A stretch of 64,000 bases of DNA from Eubacteriales bacterium (GTDB lineage: Bacteria > Bacillota > Clostridia > Saccharofermentanales > DTU023). The stretch's first letter is position 1, and each line of letters opens with the position of its first letter. The stretch spans positions 176,132 through 240,131 of the forward strand of contig JAUNLW010000001.1 of the NCBI GenBank assembly GCA_030532065.1, given 5' to 3'. Both the position numbers and the translations under genes were made by a program. Positions 50,932 to 60,264 of this stretch are shown here, piece by piece. A model generated the notes under the pieces. The model searched no databases, was not told the origin of the DNA, and saw nothing but the letters and a program-made list of their open reading frames with translations.

Positions 50932-51720
50932 ATGTCACAGCAGGAGATAGATAACAGATCAGTTGAGCCTAAACTCAGAGAAAAGAGGCGGGATCCTTTG
51001 CTCGTAATTCTGTTAATCGTTTTGATCTTGCTTTTGCTGACTATAGCTTGTGTTCTTTTTCGTAATAGAAGTCAGATCAGTACACCCGATGTTAAGTTGC
51101 CGGCTTTGAGTGGCAAAACCTGGGTATCTTACGGGGATTCCATAACTGACGGTGGCTTTTGGCAGGCTGACGTAGCAGAAACTTTTGATCTGGTCCATAT
51201 CGACCAGGGTGTGGGTGGCACTTGTGTGGCCGGTTACGGCTCTCTGGCCTTTTGGCAGCCTGCTCGTCTGGATCAGATTATTTCCGCTCAGCCCACTCTG
51301 CTGACGATCATGGGTGGCACCAACGATTTCTTTTCTAACTTTCCCCTGGGAGATGAGAGCCAGTTTGATTTGGCTCTGGCAGATAAAGAGCCAGGTACTT
51401 TTCTCGGAGCGTATTCCTACATGATTGAGTATTTGCAGGCGTCTTTACCGAACACGACTATTCTGATCATGTCTACGCCGGTCAACTATGTATCCTTTAG
51501 CGATAACCCCGCAAATGACAGAGGGGACACTGTTGCTGACTACCAAACAGCCTGCCGTCAAGTGGCAGACCACTATGGTCTCATCTATGTACCACTGAAG
51601 CAACTGGCAGCCGATCCGTCAAATTGGGAACAAGATTTTTGGGACGGGATTCACCCTAACCTGGAGGGAGCGGCTAAGATTTCTCAAGATCTAATCGCAG
51701 TGCTAAAGCAATACCAATAA
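50932..51720 (+). CDS. Membrane-anchored SGNH/GDSL hydrolase
   Basis: A 262-residue protein with a 25-residue charged N-terminus, one membrane segment (about 24-42, LLVILLIVLILLLLTIACVL) and an extracytoplasmic SGNH esterase domain. Block I is VSYGDSITDGG (catalytic Ser), block III MGGTNDFFS and block V FWDGIHPNLEG (catalytic Asp and His). Such enzymes often de-acylate sugars of the envelope; substrate is unknown. It follows the pseudo-amidase by 12 nt with an AAGGAG site and is probably in the glmM operon. Confidence 0.87.
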   Translation: MSQQEIDNRSVEPKLREKRRDPLLVILLIVLILLLLTIACVLFRNRSQISTPDVKLPALSGKTWVSYGDSITDGGFWQADVAETFDLVHIDQGVGGTCVAGYGSLAFWQPARLDQIISAQPTLLTIMGGTNDFFSNFPLGDESQFDLALADKEPGTFLGAYSYMIEYLQASLPNTTILIMSTPVNYVSFSDNPANDRGDTVADYQTACRQVADHYGLIYVPLKQLAADPSNWEQDFWDGIHPNLEGAAKISQDLIAVLKQYQ

Positions 51721-51809
51721 ACTTTCACTTTTTATTTCACTAGACGCCATGAATTAAGAATGGTATTTTATCTAGGTTGACGTAACACGTATCTTTGAGG
51801 AGGTCCAGC

Positions 51810-52733
51810 GTGCCTAAGCAGAAATTTATTGCGTCCTTGCCCAGCAAGGCGGACTTTAAGCGATTCCTTAAAAATGAGCCCAGGTATTTGTTGATGGATA
51901 TTTTGGGTTCTTTTATCTACGCAGCCGGAGTTTACGGCTTCGCTTTTAACGCCGATTTTGCCCCTGGCGGAGTAACCGGTCTGGCCATGATCTTAAACAA
52001 GATCTTTGACGGCATCCTGCCTATCGGTACTCTGATCATCCTTATCAATATACCTTTTGTTATATTGGCGCTCCATTACCTGGGTGGTATGTTCCTGATC
52101 AGGACGGTGCAGACCCTTTTGTTTAACGCCCTTTTCCTAGATGTAGTCCTGCCTCAGTTCCCGACATATCCTATCGACAATCCAGTAGCCAACCTCCTGG
52201 CGGCCATCTTCGCCGGAGCGATAAGCGGTTTGGGCTTATCGATCATTTATGCGGCCGGTACCTCTACCGGAGGTTCCGATCTCTTGATTTTGAGTCTAAA
52301 GAAGATAAAACCTCACCTGTCCTTGGGTGAGATTACCATCCTGATTGACGGCTCAATCATCCTGATCGGTGTTTTTGTTTACAGGAGCATCAACGCACTG
52401 CTATACGGTATTATTTTCACTTTCTGCACCACGGTGGTAATTGATGCCTTTAGCCGTGGCAAAATTTCCGGCAAGGTTTGTCTTATTATTTCCGACCATA
52501 GCAAGGAAATCTGGCAGGCGATCTCCACGAGTATTGGCAGGGGAGCTACTTTCTTGAAAGCAGAAGGTGCCTATACAGGTGTGGAGAAAAAAGTGCTCAT
52601 GTGCGCCTGCAGCAAAAAAGAAGTGCCTAATGTTCGGCGGGTAGTTAACCAGTGTGATGATAAGGCTTTGACCATCATTATGGATTACTCAGATGCCAGG
52701 GGGTACGGCTTTAGTCCCCCTTATGAAGATTAG
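51810..52733 (+). CDS. YitT family membrane protein
   Basis: A 307-residue protein with five or six membrane segments (first about 27-50; ADFAPGGVTGLAMILNKIFD is family-typical) and the glycine-rich stretch YAAGTSTGGSDLL. A C-terminal soluble DUF2179 domain follows (FLKAEGAYTGVEKKVLMCAC). Function is unknown in the family. GTG 51810 is chosen as AGGAGGT lies 6 nt upstream. It is followed by a terminator. Confidence 0.9.
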   Translation: MPKQKFIASLPSKADFKRFLKNEPRYLLMDILGSFIYAAGVYGFAFNADFAPGGVTGLAMILNKIFDGILPIGTLIILINIPFVILALHYLGGMFLIRTVQTLLFNALFLDVVLPQFPTYPIDNPVANLLAAIFAGAISGLGLSIIYAAGTSTGGSDLLILSLKKIKPHLSLGEITILIDGSIILIGVFVYRSINALLYGIIFTFCTTVVIDAFSRGKISGKVCLIISDHSKEIWQAISTSIGRGATFLKAEGAYTGVEKKVLMCACSKKEVPNVRRVVNQCDDKALTIIMDYSDARGYGFSPPYED

Positions 52734-52739
52734 ATCAAC

Positions 52740-52773
52740 GGCCTCCACTCCAGTAGTAGGAGGCCTGTTTTTT
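52740..52773 (+). terminator. Rho-independent terminator after the YitT gene
   Basis: GGCCTCC (52740-52746) pairs with GGAGGCC (52759-52765), followed by TGTTTTTT. Confidence 0.9.
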
Positions 52774-52872
52774 GCTTCCTGTCTCAGAAAAATCCCGCCT
52801 TTTATCCTTGCATCCTATAACACTTTGTAGTAATGTCTTAGTACAATGTGAATTGGGAGGAAAAGGAATCCA

Positions 52873-53712
52873 ATGAGACAGTTTCCGGTAGAGGATTTGA
52901 TTGAACCTATCAAACGTATGTGTATCCAAGCTGCTAAAGTTTTGCCTTGCGATGTCAGGGCCAAACTGGAGGAGGCTAGAGCCAACGAAGATGCCCTGGC
53001 GTCAGCTGCTGCTTTAGACGACATTATTACTAACTACAAGCTTGCGGAAGAGAGTCAGATGCCTATGTGTCAAGACACTGGTATGACTCTCGTTTTTATT
53101 GAGCAAGGTGAAGAAGTCTGCTTAGCAGGAAACCTGGAAGAGGCCGTTAATGAAGGTGTCCGCCAAGGTTATATTGAAGGTTACCTGCGTAAATCTATTG
53201 TGGAAGATCCCATCCGTAGGGTAAATACCGGTGATAACACTCCGGCCATGGTTTATCTGGAAAGAGTTCCTGGCGATAAGGTTACAGTTACCATTGCCCC
53301 TAAGGGTTTCGGATCCGAGAACATGTCTCGCCTAAAGATGCTAAAACCCGCGGACGGTTTAGAGGGCGTAAAGAATTTTATTCTGGAAACCGTAAGACTT
53401 GCCGGCCCTAATCCCTGCCCTCCGATTATTGTTGGTGTAGGTATTGGTGGTAATTTCGATAAGTGCGCTCTGGCTGCCAAGAAATCTCTCTTGCGTTCCA
53501 CCGGTGAGCACAACCCCGATCCTTTCTACGCGGATCTGGAAAAGGAAATGCTGGTCAGGATCAACGAGACGGGTATTGGCGCTCAAGGTTACGGCGGCAG
53601 AAGTACAGCTTTGGCTTGTCACATCAATGCCCTGCCCACACATATCGCAGGCCTGCCGGTAGCGGTCAATATTCAATGTCACGCCGCTCGTCACGTCACG
53701 GAGGTTCTCTAA
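52873..53712 (+). CDS. Class I (Fe-S) fumarase/mesaconase-type hydratase, alpha subunit
   Basis: A 279-residue subunit of the two-subunit fumarate/tartrate/mesaconate hydratase family, homologous to the N-terminal part of class I fumarase. Cluster-ligand cysteines are probably in MPMCQDTGMT, FDKCALAAKKSLLRSTGEHN and NIQCHAARH, and RRVNTGDNTPA is conserved. The beta subunit follows by 1 nt. Because the glutamate mutase and methylaspartase genes lie just downstream, hydration of mesaconate to citramalate is a good inference, but fumarase cannot be excluded. GGGAGGAAAAGG precedes the ATG. Confidence 0.88.
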   Translation: MRQFPVEDLIEPIKRMCIQAAKVLPCDVRAKLEEARANEDALASAAALDDIITNYKLAEESQMPMCQDTGMTLVFIEQGEEVCLAGNLEEAVNEGVRQGYIEGYLRKSIVEDPIRRVNTGDNTPAMVYLERVPGDKVTVTIAPKGFGSENMSRLKMLKPADGLEGVKNFILETVRLAGPNPCPPIIVGVGIGGNFDKCALAAKKSLLRSTGEHNPDPFYADLEKEMLVRINETGIGAQGYGGRSTALACHINALPTHIAGLPVAVNIQCHAARHVTEVL

Positions 53713-53713
53713 A

Positions 53714-54280
53714 ATGGAATACAAATTAACTGCCCCTCTTACACAAGAAGATATAGCTCAACTTAAGGTTGGTGACCGCGTTTACCTATCCGGCACTATT
53801 TATACTGCCAGAGACGCTGCGCACAAGCGTTTTATAGAAGCTTTAGATCGTGGCGAAGAACTACCTTTCCCTGTTGAAGGCTCGGTTATGTTCTATGTAG
53901 GACCTTCGCCAGCAGCTCCTGGTCAGGTCATTGGCGCTGCCGGACCTACCACTTCCTACCGCATGGATGACTTTTCTCCCAGATTGATCGCTTTAGGCCA
54001 AAAAGGCATGATCGGTAAGGGCAAACGCAGTCCGGAAGTGATTGACGCCATGAAAAAGTACGGCGCGGTCTATTTTGCTGCTGTTGGTGGCGCTGGCGCG
54101 CTAATCGCCGGTTGTATAAAAGAAGCCGAAGTAATTGCTTATCCTGATTTAGGCGCAGAAGCAGTAAGACGCCTCAAAATAGAGGATATGCCGCTTCTGG
54201 TGGCTATTGATCACGCAGGCAACAACCTCTACGAACAAGGCCCTGAGACTTGGCGTGAGAAGCACGGTATCGGCGAATAG
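53714..54280 (+). CDS. Class I (Fe-S) fumarase/mesaconase-type hydratase, beta subunit
   Basis: A 188-residue subunit equal to the C-terminal domain of class I fumarases. The diagnostic segments are LSGTIYTARDAAHKR, GPTTSYRMDDFSPRLIALG, MIGKGKRSPEV and AVGGAGALIAGCIKEAEVIA, ending with MPLLVAIDHAGNNLYEQG. It completes the active site with the alpha subunit encoded immediately upstream. The start codon lies one base after the alpha stop. Confidence 0.9.
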   Translation: MEYKLTAPLTQEDIAQLKVGDRVYLSGTIYTARDAAHKRFIEALDRGEELPFPVEGSVMFYVGPSPAAPGQVIGAAGPTTSYRMDDFSPRLIALGQKGMIGKGKRSPEVIDAMKKYGAVYFAAVGGAGALIAGCIKEAEVIAYPDLGAEAVRRLKIEDMPLLVAIDHAGNNLYEQGPETWREKHGIGE

Positions 54281-54325
54281 CTTGTTACCTGAGCAAAAAC
54301 TGATCTATTTTAAATTAATTGAGTG

Positions 54326-55399
54326 ATGGAAACAGTGGCAGGAGACAAGAGAGAGCTAAAAGAAGTGGAAGGGGCGAGTCTGGAACGGATTTGCCGTTCT
54401 TACCATGACTTACAAGCGACTAATACACAGGGACCTTTATACAGGACCCTGTATTTGGCTATCCGTTCTCTGATTGAGCAAGGTGAATTGGCACCCGGCA
54501 GCAAATTGCCGACTTTGGCCAAGTTGTCTGGAGCGTTGTCTCTTTCTAAAGGAACCATCACCCATACTTATAATCTTTTACAAAATGAGGGGCTGGTATG
54601 TCTGACTCAAGGACGAGGCAGTTTTGTAGCTGCCGCCCCTACCTCCGAGCCAAATGGCCCGGGTTCGCGTAAAGACCAGGCCATGGAGGCGATTGACGAT
54701 CTGCTCTGCCAGCTGAGCGAGTTGAACTTCAGTCGCCAGGAGATCCAAATCTTCCTGGACTTGAAGCTGCGCGAGTTTTATGAGGAGGGAGGAGGGCTCA
54801 ATATAGCCCTCATTTCGAGCTGCCTGGAAGAGCAGAATCTACTCTTAAATGAGGTTTCTCCTCTGGTGCAGGCTGATTTTTATAATTTCAGCTTTGACTA
54901 TGTCCTCAGTGGTCAGGTTAGCTTGGGAGATTTTGACCTCATTATTTGTTCAGAAGAGATTTATTATAGCTTAAGGATGCGAGCGGACTTAGGAGATGAG
55001 TCACGCATCCTGCCTTTGTGTTTTTGCCCGGATGCGGTCAGCATTCTGTCTTTGGCCGGCCTGGCAGAAAATACCCGTGCTGGTATTTTGAGCTTCAGTA
55101 AGAGCTTTTCCGAGCGTATGCGCAAGGATTTTTACACTTACTCGCAAGCCGGACATCTCGAGTCCCTGGAATTGTTAGTAGATGATAAGCTGGATGACTT
55201 CCTCGCGGATTGTGACGTGCTTATTTTCTCCACAGCCAACCGGGAATACCTCAACCGGCGTCAAATGGCCAGTATTGATGATTTTGTTAAGCGGGGAGGC
55301 GAACTCCTCAATTATAGACTGCAAGGTGAAAGATCTTCACTCCTGGGTATTCGCATGAGCCTGGAAGACCTTGCGGACAGTGGAAAGGATAAAGTGTAA
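54326..55399 (+). CDS. GntR-family transcriptional regulator with atypical effector domain
   Basis: A 357-residue DNA-binding protein. Residues about 30-100 form a GntR winged helix ([60 protein letters not shown]). The C-terminal 230 residues are not an aminotransferase, FadR or UTRA domain that I recognise; they contain [20 protein letters not shown] and look like a two-lobed response or periplasmic-binding-like fold. It lies between the hydratase and glmS and is most likely the local regulator of the glutamate pathway. A GTG one codon earlier is an alternative start. Confidence 0.82.
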   Translation: METVAGDKRELKEVEGASLERICRSYHDLQATNTQGPLYRTLYLAIRSLIEQGELAPGSKLPTLAKLSGALSLSKGTITHTYNLLQNEGLVCLTQGRGSFVAAAPTSEPNGPGSRKDQAMEAIDDLLCQLSELNFSRQEIQIFLDLKLREFYEEGGGLNIALISSCLEEQNLLLNEVSPLVQADFYNFSFDYVLSGQVSLGDFDLIICSEEIYYSLRMRADLGDESRILPLCFCPDAVSILSLAGLAENTRAGILSFSKSFSERMRKDFYTYSQAGHLESLELLVDDKLDDFLADCDVLIFSTANREYLNRRQMASIDDFVKRGGELLNYRLQGERSSLLGIRMSLEDLADSGKDKV

Positions 55400-55401
55400 G
55401 T

Positions 55402-55839
55402 ATGAGTGAGAAGAAGAACAAATTGGTAATCGGCGTAATCGGCGCTGATGTCCACGCCGTGGGCATCCGTATTCTAGATTATGCTTTTACCGCTGCCGGC
55501 TTTGATGTAACCAATCTGGGCGTAATGGTTTCCCAGGAAGAGTACATTGCCGCCGCTATCGAAACTGACGCAGACGCTATTGTCGTTTCTTCTCTTTATG
55601 GTCACGGTGAGCTGGACTGCCGCGGCATGAGAGATAAGTGTGACGAAGCCGGCCTCAGCGATATTCTCCTGTATGTAGGAGGTAACATCGTAGTAGGTAA
55701 GCAGAATTTTGAAGATGTCGAAAGACGCTTTAAGGATATGGGCTTTGACCGGGCCTTCCCGCCTGGAACTCCCCCGGAAGAAACTATCCACTGGCTGAAA
55801 GTTGACTTAGGCTTGCCTGAGGATGAGCCCCAGGCCTAA
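55402..55839 (+). CDS. glmS: Glutamate mutase sigma (B12-binding) subunit
   Basis: A 145-residue cobalamin-binding protein, usual length about 137. The lower-ligand motif DxHxxG is [12 protein letters not shown]; further B12-binding segments are [12 protein letters not shown] and [10 protein letters not shown]. With GlmE it converts L-glutamate to (2S,3S)-3-methylaspartate by a radical rearrangement. It begins 2 nt after the GntR stop and is followed by glmL. Confidence 0.96.
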   Translation: MSEKKNKLVIGVIGADVHAVGIRILDYAFTAAGFDVTNLGVMVSQEEYIAAAIETDADAIVVSSLYGHGELDCRGMRDKCDEAGLSDILLYVGGNIVVGKQNFEDVERRFKDMGFDRAFPPGTPPEETIHWLKVDLGLPEDEPQA

Positions 55840-55856
55840 GCGAGAAAGGCCTGGCA

Positions 55857-57239
55857 ATGGAAGTTCTATTACTCAGCGACTTTGGAAGTACTTTTACGAA
55901 GTTATGTGCCGTAGATCCCGAGCGGGAAGAAGTAGTAGGTACAGCTTCGGCCTTCACTACCATTGAGACCGATATTTATGACGGCTACCGTACGGCTCTG
56001 GATGACCTGGAATCGCGCGTAGGCAAGCTCGAGATCATCAGTCACGAGTCCTGTTCCAGCGCTGCCGGTGGTCTGCGTATGGTAGTTTCCGGTCTTGTAC
56101 CGGAGTTGACTGCGCAAGCAGCTAAGGATGCGGCTTTGGGCGCGGGCGCAAAGGTTATCAAAGTCTTTTCTCATGAAATGACTGACGACGACCTTGAGCT
56201 CTTAGAGAAACTACAGCCGGATATCTTCCTTCTTACCGGAGGCACAGACGGTGGCAACAAGTCTTGTATCCTGGAAAATGCGGAAGCCTTGGCAGATATT
56301 AAATTTGCCAAGCCGATCATCGTAGCTGGCAACCGCTCTGCTAACCGGGCCATCAAGAAGATGTTTGATGCGGCCGGTCTTGATTATGTGGTCTGCCCTA
56401 ATGTACTGCCGCGCTTAGGCGTGCTCAACATCAAGGCTGCTCAGGATGAAATCCGTCAAGTCTTCCTCAAAGAGATTGTCAAAGCTAAAGGCTTATCACG
56501 TATCAACGACATGATCTCTAACATTATCCTGCCTACGCCAGCGGCTATGCTATCTGCCATGCAGGTTTTAGCTGACGGTACGCCGGAAGAGAAGGGTATC
56601 GGTAATTTGATCGCTGTTGATCCAGGTGGAGCCACGACTGACGTTTACTCTATCGCTGATGGTAGCCCCACAGATGTAAATACCATCGTGAAGGGTCTGC
56701 CGGAGCCTTATGAAAAACGTACGGTTGAAGGTGACATCGGTATGCGCTACAGCATCAACGGTATCGTAGAAGCAGTTGGTTTGGAGACTATCGCTCAAAG
56801 AGCAGGACTTGACAAGGACGAGGTAGCGGACCTGTGTGAAGAGTTATCTCACCATACAGATCGGGTGCCAACCTCCAGCAAGCTGCAACAATTAGATGAT
56901 GCCCTGGTCTCTTCGGCTATTGAGGTTGCAGTGACCAGACACTGCGGTGCGATCGAGGAAGTTTTTACGCCTATGGGTAAGGCGTATGCGCAAACCGGCA
57001 AAGACCTGCGTGACGTCAAGCGACTGGTTGTAACCGGTGGCGCGGTCATCCATAGCCCCCAGGCGCATCAATTGGCGCGCTACGCGGCCTGGAGCCCTCA
57101 GAATCCGGCATCGCTCCGTCCCCGTGAATTTAACGTATATCTAGATAAGAAGTATATTCTTTCCGCCATGGGCGTATTGGCCCAAAATCATCCCACTATG
57201 GCTCTCAGAATTATGAAGAAGGAGTTAGTTAAAGAATGA
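55857..57239 (+). CDS. glmL: Glutamate mutase reactivating protein GlmL/MutL
   Basis: A 460-residue ASKHA-fold protein with the phosphate-binding start [17 protein letters not shown] and a second NTP-binding site [14 protein letters not shown]. It belongs to the MutL/GlmL family found between the two mutase subunits, which is thought to reactivate the B12 enzyme by exchanging damaged cobalamin at the cost of ATP. It is not DNA repair MutL. Start ATG follows AGAAAGG; its stop overlaps the glmE start (ATGA). Confidence 0.93.
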   Translation: MEVLLLSDFGSTFTKLCAVDPEREEVVGTASAFTTIETDIYDGYRTALDDLESRVGKLEIISHESCSSAAGGLRMVVSGLVPELTAQAAKDAALGAGAKVIKVFSHEMTDDDLELLEKLQPDIFLLTGGTDGGNKSCILENAEALADIKFAKPIIVAGNRSANRAIKKMFDAAGLDYVVCPNVLPRLGVLNIKAAQDEIRQVFLKEIVKAKGLSRINDMISNIILPTPAAMLSAMQVLADGTPEEKGIGNLIAVDPGGATTDVYSIADGSPTDVNTIVKGLPEPYEKRTVEGDIGMRYSINGIVEAVGLETIAQRAGLDKDEVADLCEELSHHTDRVPTSSKLQQLDDALVSSAIEVAVTRHCGAIEEVFTPMGKAYAQTGKDLRDVKRLVVTGGAVIHSPQAHQLARYAAWSPQNPASLRPREFNVYLDKKYILSAMGVLAQNHPTMALRIMKKELVKE

Positions 57240-58687
57240 TCGATATCAGAAATAAACGCTTAGATGATAAGGAATTCTTCCAGGAGAGGGAAGAAGTCCT
57301 GCAAACTTGGCCTACCGGTAAAGAAGTTGACCTGGAAGAGGCCTTCAAGTACCACGAAAGTATTCCGGAAGGAAAAGTTTTCTCAAAAAAATTAGCCAAG
57401 GCTAAGGCTGAAGGCCGTACTCTGATCCAACCTCGCGCCGGTGTAGCTCTGATCGAGGATCACATTGAGCTCTTGCAGTTCCTGGAAAAAGAAGGTGAAG
57501 CAGATCTCTTGCCTTCCACCATCGACAGCTATACCCGTCAAAACCGCTATAAAGAAGCCGAAGTGGGTATTGAGGAGTCACTTAAGACCAATAAATCCAT
57601 GTTGAATGGTTTCCCCGCTGTTAACCACGGTGTTTTCAACTGCCGTCGTGTTACTGAGTCAGTAGGTGTACCCATTCAGGTCCGTCACGGAACCCCTGAC
57701 GCCAGACTTTTGACTGAGATCACCTATGCTGGCGGCTTTACCTCCTATGAAGGTGGCGGCATCTCCTACAACCTGCCTTACTGCAAGAATGTACCTCTGG
57801 AAACCACTATTCGTGACTGGCAGTATGTTGACCGCTTAACCGGCTTATACGAAGAAAACGGTATCTCTATCAATCGTGAGCCTTACGGCCCTCTGACCGG
57901 TACACTGGTACCTCCCTTTGTCTCTCACGCCGTAGCGATCATTGAGGCCCTCCTGGCTGCTGAGCAGGGCGTTAAGGACATTACCGTAGGCTATGGCCAG
58001 TGCGGCAACCTGGTCCAGGACGTAGCGGCTCTTAGAACTCTGGAAGAGCTGACCAATGAATACCTGCGCAAGGCCGGTCATGACGAAGTTAATGTCACTA
58101 CTGTACTCCACCAGTGGATGGGTGGCTTCCCGGCTGACGAGCCCAAGGCTTTCGCGGTTATTTCCTGGGGCTCCGCTATCGCCGCTCTGTCAGGCGCGAC
58201 CAAAGTTATCGTTAAAACTCCGCAAGAAGCGATCGGTGTTCCGACCAAGGAATCTAACGCAGAGGGACTGCGCTGCACGAAGCAGATCATCTCCATGCTG
58301 GCTGACCAGGTCCTGGTATCTGCTGAGCTGGAACAGGAAGCAGAGATCATCCGCAAGGAAACTCGCTGCGTCTTAGATAAGTGCTACGAACTGGGTGAAG
58401 GTGACATCGCCATGGGCTGCATCCGTGGTGTAGAAGCCGGCGTAATTGATATCCCCTTTGCGCCCTGCCGCTACAACGCAGGTAAGATGCTGCCGGCACG
58501 TGACAACAACGGCGCAGTTAGAGTCTTCGCTATCGGTAACGTACCCTTTACGCAAGACCTGATCGATTTCCACCGTAGCAAGATGGAAGAAAGAGCGAAA
58601 GCTGAGAAGCGTCAGGCTTCCTTCCAGATGGTCATCGATGACGTTTACGCCATCAGTAAGGGCCGCCTTGTAGGCCGCCCCAGATAG
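57236..58687 (+). CDS. glmE: Glutamate mutase epsilon subunit
   Basis: A 483-residue TIM-barrel subunit that binds the substrate and adenosyl group; length matches the clostridial enzyme. Typical stretches are [70 protein letters not shown] and [17 protein letters not shown], with several conserved arginines for the substrate carboxylates. It is translationally coupled to glmL. Confidence 0.96.
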   Translation: MIDIRNKRLDDKEFFQEREEVLQTWPTGKEVDLEEAFKYHESIPEGKVFSKKLAKAKAEGRTLIQPRAGVALIEDHIELLQFLEKEGEADLLPSTIDSYTRQNRYKEAEVGIEESLKTNKSMLNGFPAVNHGVFNCRRVTESVGVPIQVRHGTPDARLLTEITYAGGFTSYEGGGISYNLPYCKNVPLETTIRDWQYVDRLTGLYEENGISINREPYGPLTGTLVPPFVSHAVAIIEALLAAEQGVKDITVGYGQCGNLVQDVAALRTLEELTNEYLRKAGHDEVNVTTVLHQWMGGFPADEPKAFAVISWGSAIAALSGATKVIVKTPQEAIGVPTKESNAEGLRCTKQIISMLADQVLVSAELEQEAEIIRKETRCVLDKCYELGEGDIAMGCIRGVEAGVIDIPFAPCRYNAGKMLPARDNNGAVRVFAIGNVPFTQDLIDFHRSKMEERAKAEKRQASFQMVIDDVYAISKGRLVGRPR

Positions 58688-58706
58688 GCAAAACTATATT
58701 GCTGTG

Positions 58707-58742
58707 GACGAGTGAGCCCCTTTGATAGGGGCTAGGCTCGTC
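58707..58742 (+). other. Strong stem-loop between glmE and methylaspartate ammonia-lyase
   Basis: Outer stem GACGAG (58707-58712)/CTCGTC (58737-58742) encloses AGCCCCT (58715-58721)/AGGGGCT (58727-58733). No T run follows, so termination is not expected. It may be an mRNA processing or stabilising element that lets the downstream gene be expressed differently. Confidence 0.6.
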
Positions 58743-58785
58743 AGCTCATAGATAAACAAATTAAGAGATGGAGGATCTCAATTTT

Positions 58786-60030
58786 ATGAAAATCGAAAAA
58801 ATCATTTGCTCTGCAGGCAAGACCGGTTTCTACTTTGATGACCAGAAGGCAATTAAGCAAGGTGCCGGCCATGACGGCTTCAACTATGTCGGTGATCCCG
58901 TAACTCCTGGTTTTACCGCCATTCGTCAACCCGGTGAATCTATTTCCGTAATGCTGGTTCTGGAAGATGGCCAAGTCGCTTTTGGTGACTGCGCCGCAGT
59001 TCAATATTCCGGTGCAGGTGGTCGTGACCCCTTATTCCTGGCAAAAGATTTTATACCCGTCATCGAGAATAAAGTAGCTCCTGCTTTCTTAGGCGAGAAG
59101 CTGGACAGCTTCAGACGTTTAGCTGAAAAGGTCGACCACATGGAAGTTGACGGTAAACGTCTGCACACCGCCGTTCGCTATGGCTTCACCCAAGCTCTCC
59201 TGGACGCGGTGGCCAAGGCTCAAAACAAACTCATGTGCGAAATCATTGCCGAAGAATACAACACCCAGCTTTCCGATCAACTGATCCCCATCTTCGCCCA
59301 ATCCGGCGATAACCGCTATGAAAACGCTGAGAAGATGATCATCAAAGAAGCCGCTGTTATGCCTCACGCTTTGATCAACAACGTAGATGAGAAACTGGGC
59401 CGAGACGGTTCTGTCCTTTTAGACTATGTCAAGTGGCTGAGTGCCCGTATCATTGAAATGCGTCAAGATCCCAACTACAACCCTGTTCTCCACATTGACG
59501 TATATGGCACTATTGGTGAGGCTTTTGGCAATGAAAACTACACTGCTATGGCTGACTACATCCAGAAACTGGAAGAAGCTGCTAAGCCCTTCAAACTCAG
59601 AATCGAAGGGCCCATGGACGCCGGTAACCACGACGATCAGATCAAGTGCATGGCGGGTCTTCGTAAAGAGTTAGACGGCAGAGGCTGCACGGTTGAATTG
59701 GTTGCTGACGAGTGGTGCAACACCTTGGAAGACATTATCGCTTTCTCCGAAGCTAAGGCTGGCCACATGGCTCAGATCAAAACTCCTGACCTCGGTGGTA
59801 TCAACAACACCATCGAAGCGGTACTCTATTGCCAAAAACATAACATGGGTGCTTACCTCGGCGGTACCTGCAACGAGACCGAGCGTTCCGCTCAAGTTTG
59901 CTGCCACATCGCTATCGCCACTCAACCCACTCAAATGCTGGCCAAACCAGGCATGGGCGTAGATGAGCCTCTCATGATCGTTTACAACGAGCAATCCCGT
60001 ATTCTGGCTCAGCTCGCGGCTAAGAAATAG
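58786..60030 (+). CDS. mal: Methylaspartate ammonia-lyase
   Basis: A 414-residue enolase-superfamily enzyme that deaminates (2S,3S)-3-methylaspartate to mesaconate. Catalytic residues fall close to the numbers known for the clostridial and Citrobacter enzymes: H194 (MPHALINN) and K332 (AQIKTPDLGG, Lys331 in the literature). Also present are metal-binding HIDVYGTIGEAFG, LRIEGPMDAG and VADEWCNTLEDI, and the signature YLGGTCNETERSAQ. The frame begins 6 codons earlier, but ATG 58786 is chosen as GGAGG lies 10 nt upstream and length then matches the family (413). Confidence 0.96.
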   Translation: MKIEKIICSAGKTGFYFDDQKAIKQGAGHDGFNYVGDPVTPGFTAIRQPGESISVMLVLEDGQVAFGDCAAVQYSGAGGRDPLFLAKDFIPVIENKVAPAFLGEKLDSFRRLAEKVDHMEVDGKRLHTAVRYGFTQALLDAVAKAQNKLMCEIIAEEYNTQLSDQLIPIFAQSGDNRYENAEKMIIKEAAVMPHALINNVDEKLGRDGSVLLDYVKWLSARIIEMRQDPNYNPVLHIDVYGTIGEAFGNENYTAMADYIQKLEEAAKPFKLRIEGPMDAGNHDDQIKCMAGLRKELDGRGCTVELVADEWCNTLEDIIAFSEAKAGHMAQIKTPDLGGINNTIEAVLYCQKHNMGAYLGGTCNETERSAQVCCHIAIATQPTQMLAKPGMGVDEPLMIVYNEQSRILAQLAAKK

Positions 60031-60065
60031 GGCAGTTTAAGTCTCAGTTGACTAAAAATGATTAC

Positions 60066-60099
60066 TTCCGCCGACTTTATTTAGTTTGGCGGAATTTTT
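60066..60099 (+). terminator. Rho-independent terminator after mal
   Basis: TTCCGCC (60066-60072) pairs with GGCGGAA (60088-60094), with additional pairing toward the loop, then TTTTTA. It ends the glmS-mal transcript. Confidence 0.9.
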
Positions 60100-60189
60100 A
60101 TGTTTAGATGTTTTTTGGCTTTGGAAAACCCACTATTTACAGCTTGCTTTAGCATGCTTAGAGTGGAATTAGTAACTCGAGCTGGAGTC

Positions 60190-60252
60190 TGCTAAAATTG
60201 GTCAACCAGCTTATTAAGCAATTAGGCTAATCAAGCTAGCCTGGTTTTTATG
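60190..60252 (+). promoter_or_regulatory. Candidate promoter and leader hairpin before the P-loop gene
   Basis: TG-C-TAAAAT (60190-60198) fits an extended -10 element without a good -35. Between it and the start codon a small stem AGGCTA (60225-60230)/TAGCCT (60238-60243) is followed by GGTTTTT, which resembles a weak attenuator. The rest of the 60031-60264 gap holds only the mal terminator. Confidence 0.35.
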
Positions 60253-60264
60253 GGAGGTAACTTT

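Noticed and set aside
54281..54325. Possible cobalamin riboswitch before the B12-dependent mutase genes
   Set aside because: The gap is only about 45 nt and lacks the B12-box; no riboswitch could fit.
54326..55399. MocR-type GntR/aminotransferase regulator
   Set aside because: The protein is too short and lacks a PLP-binding lysine region; only the winged helix matches GntR.
55857..57239. DNA mismatch repair protein MutL
   Set aside because: The shared name is misleading: the sequence is an ASKHA-type ATPase between the glutamate mutase subunits and has no GHKL ATPase motifs.
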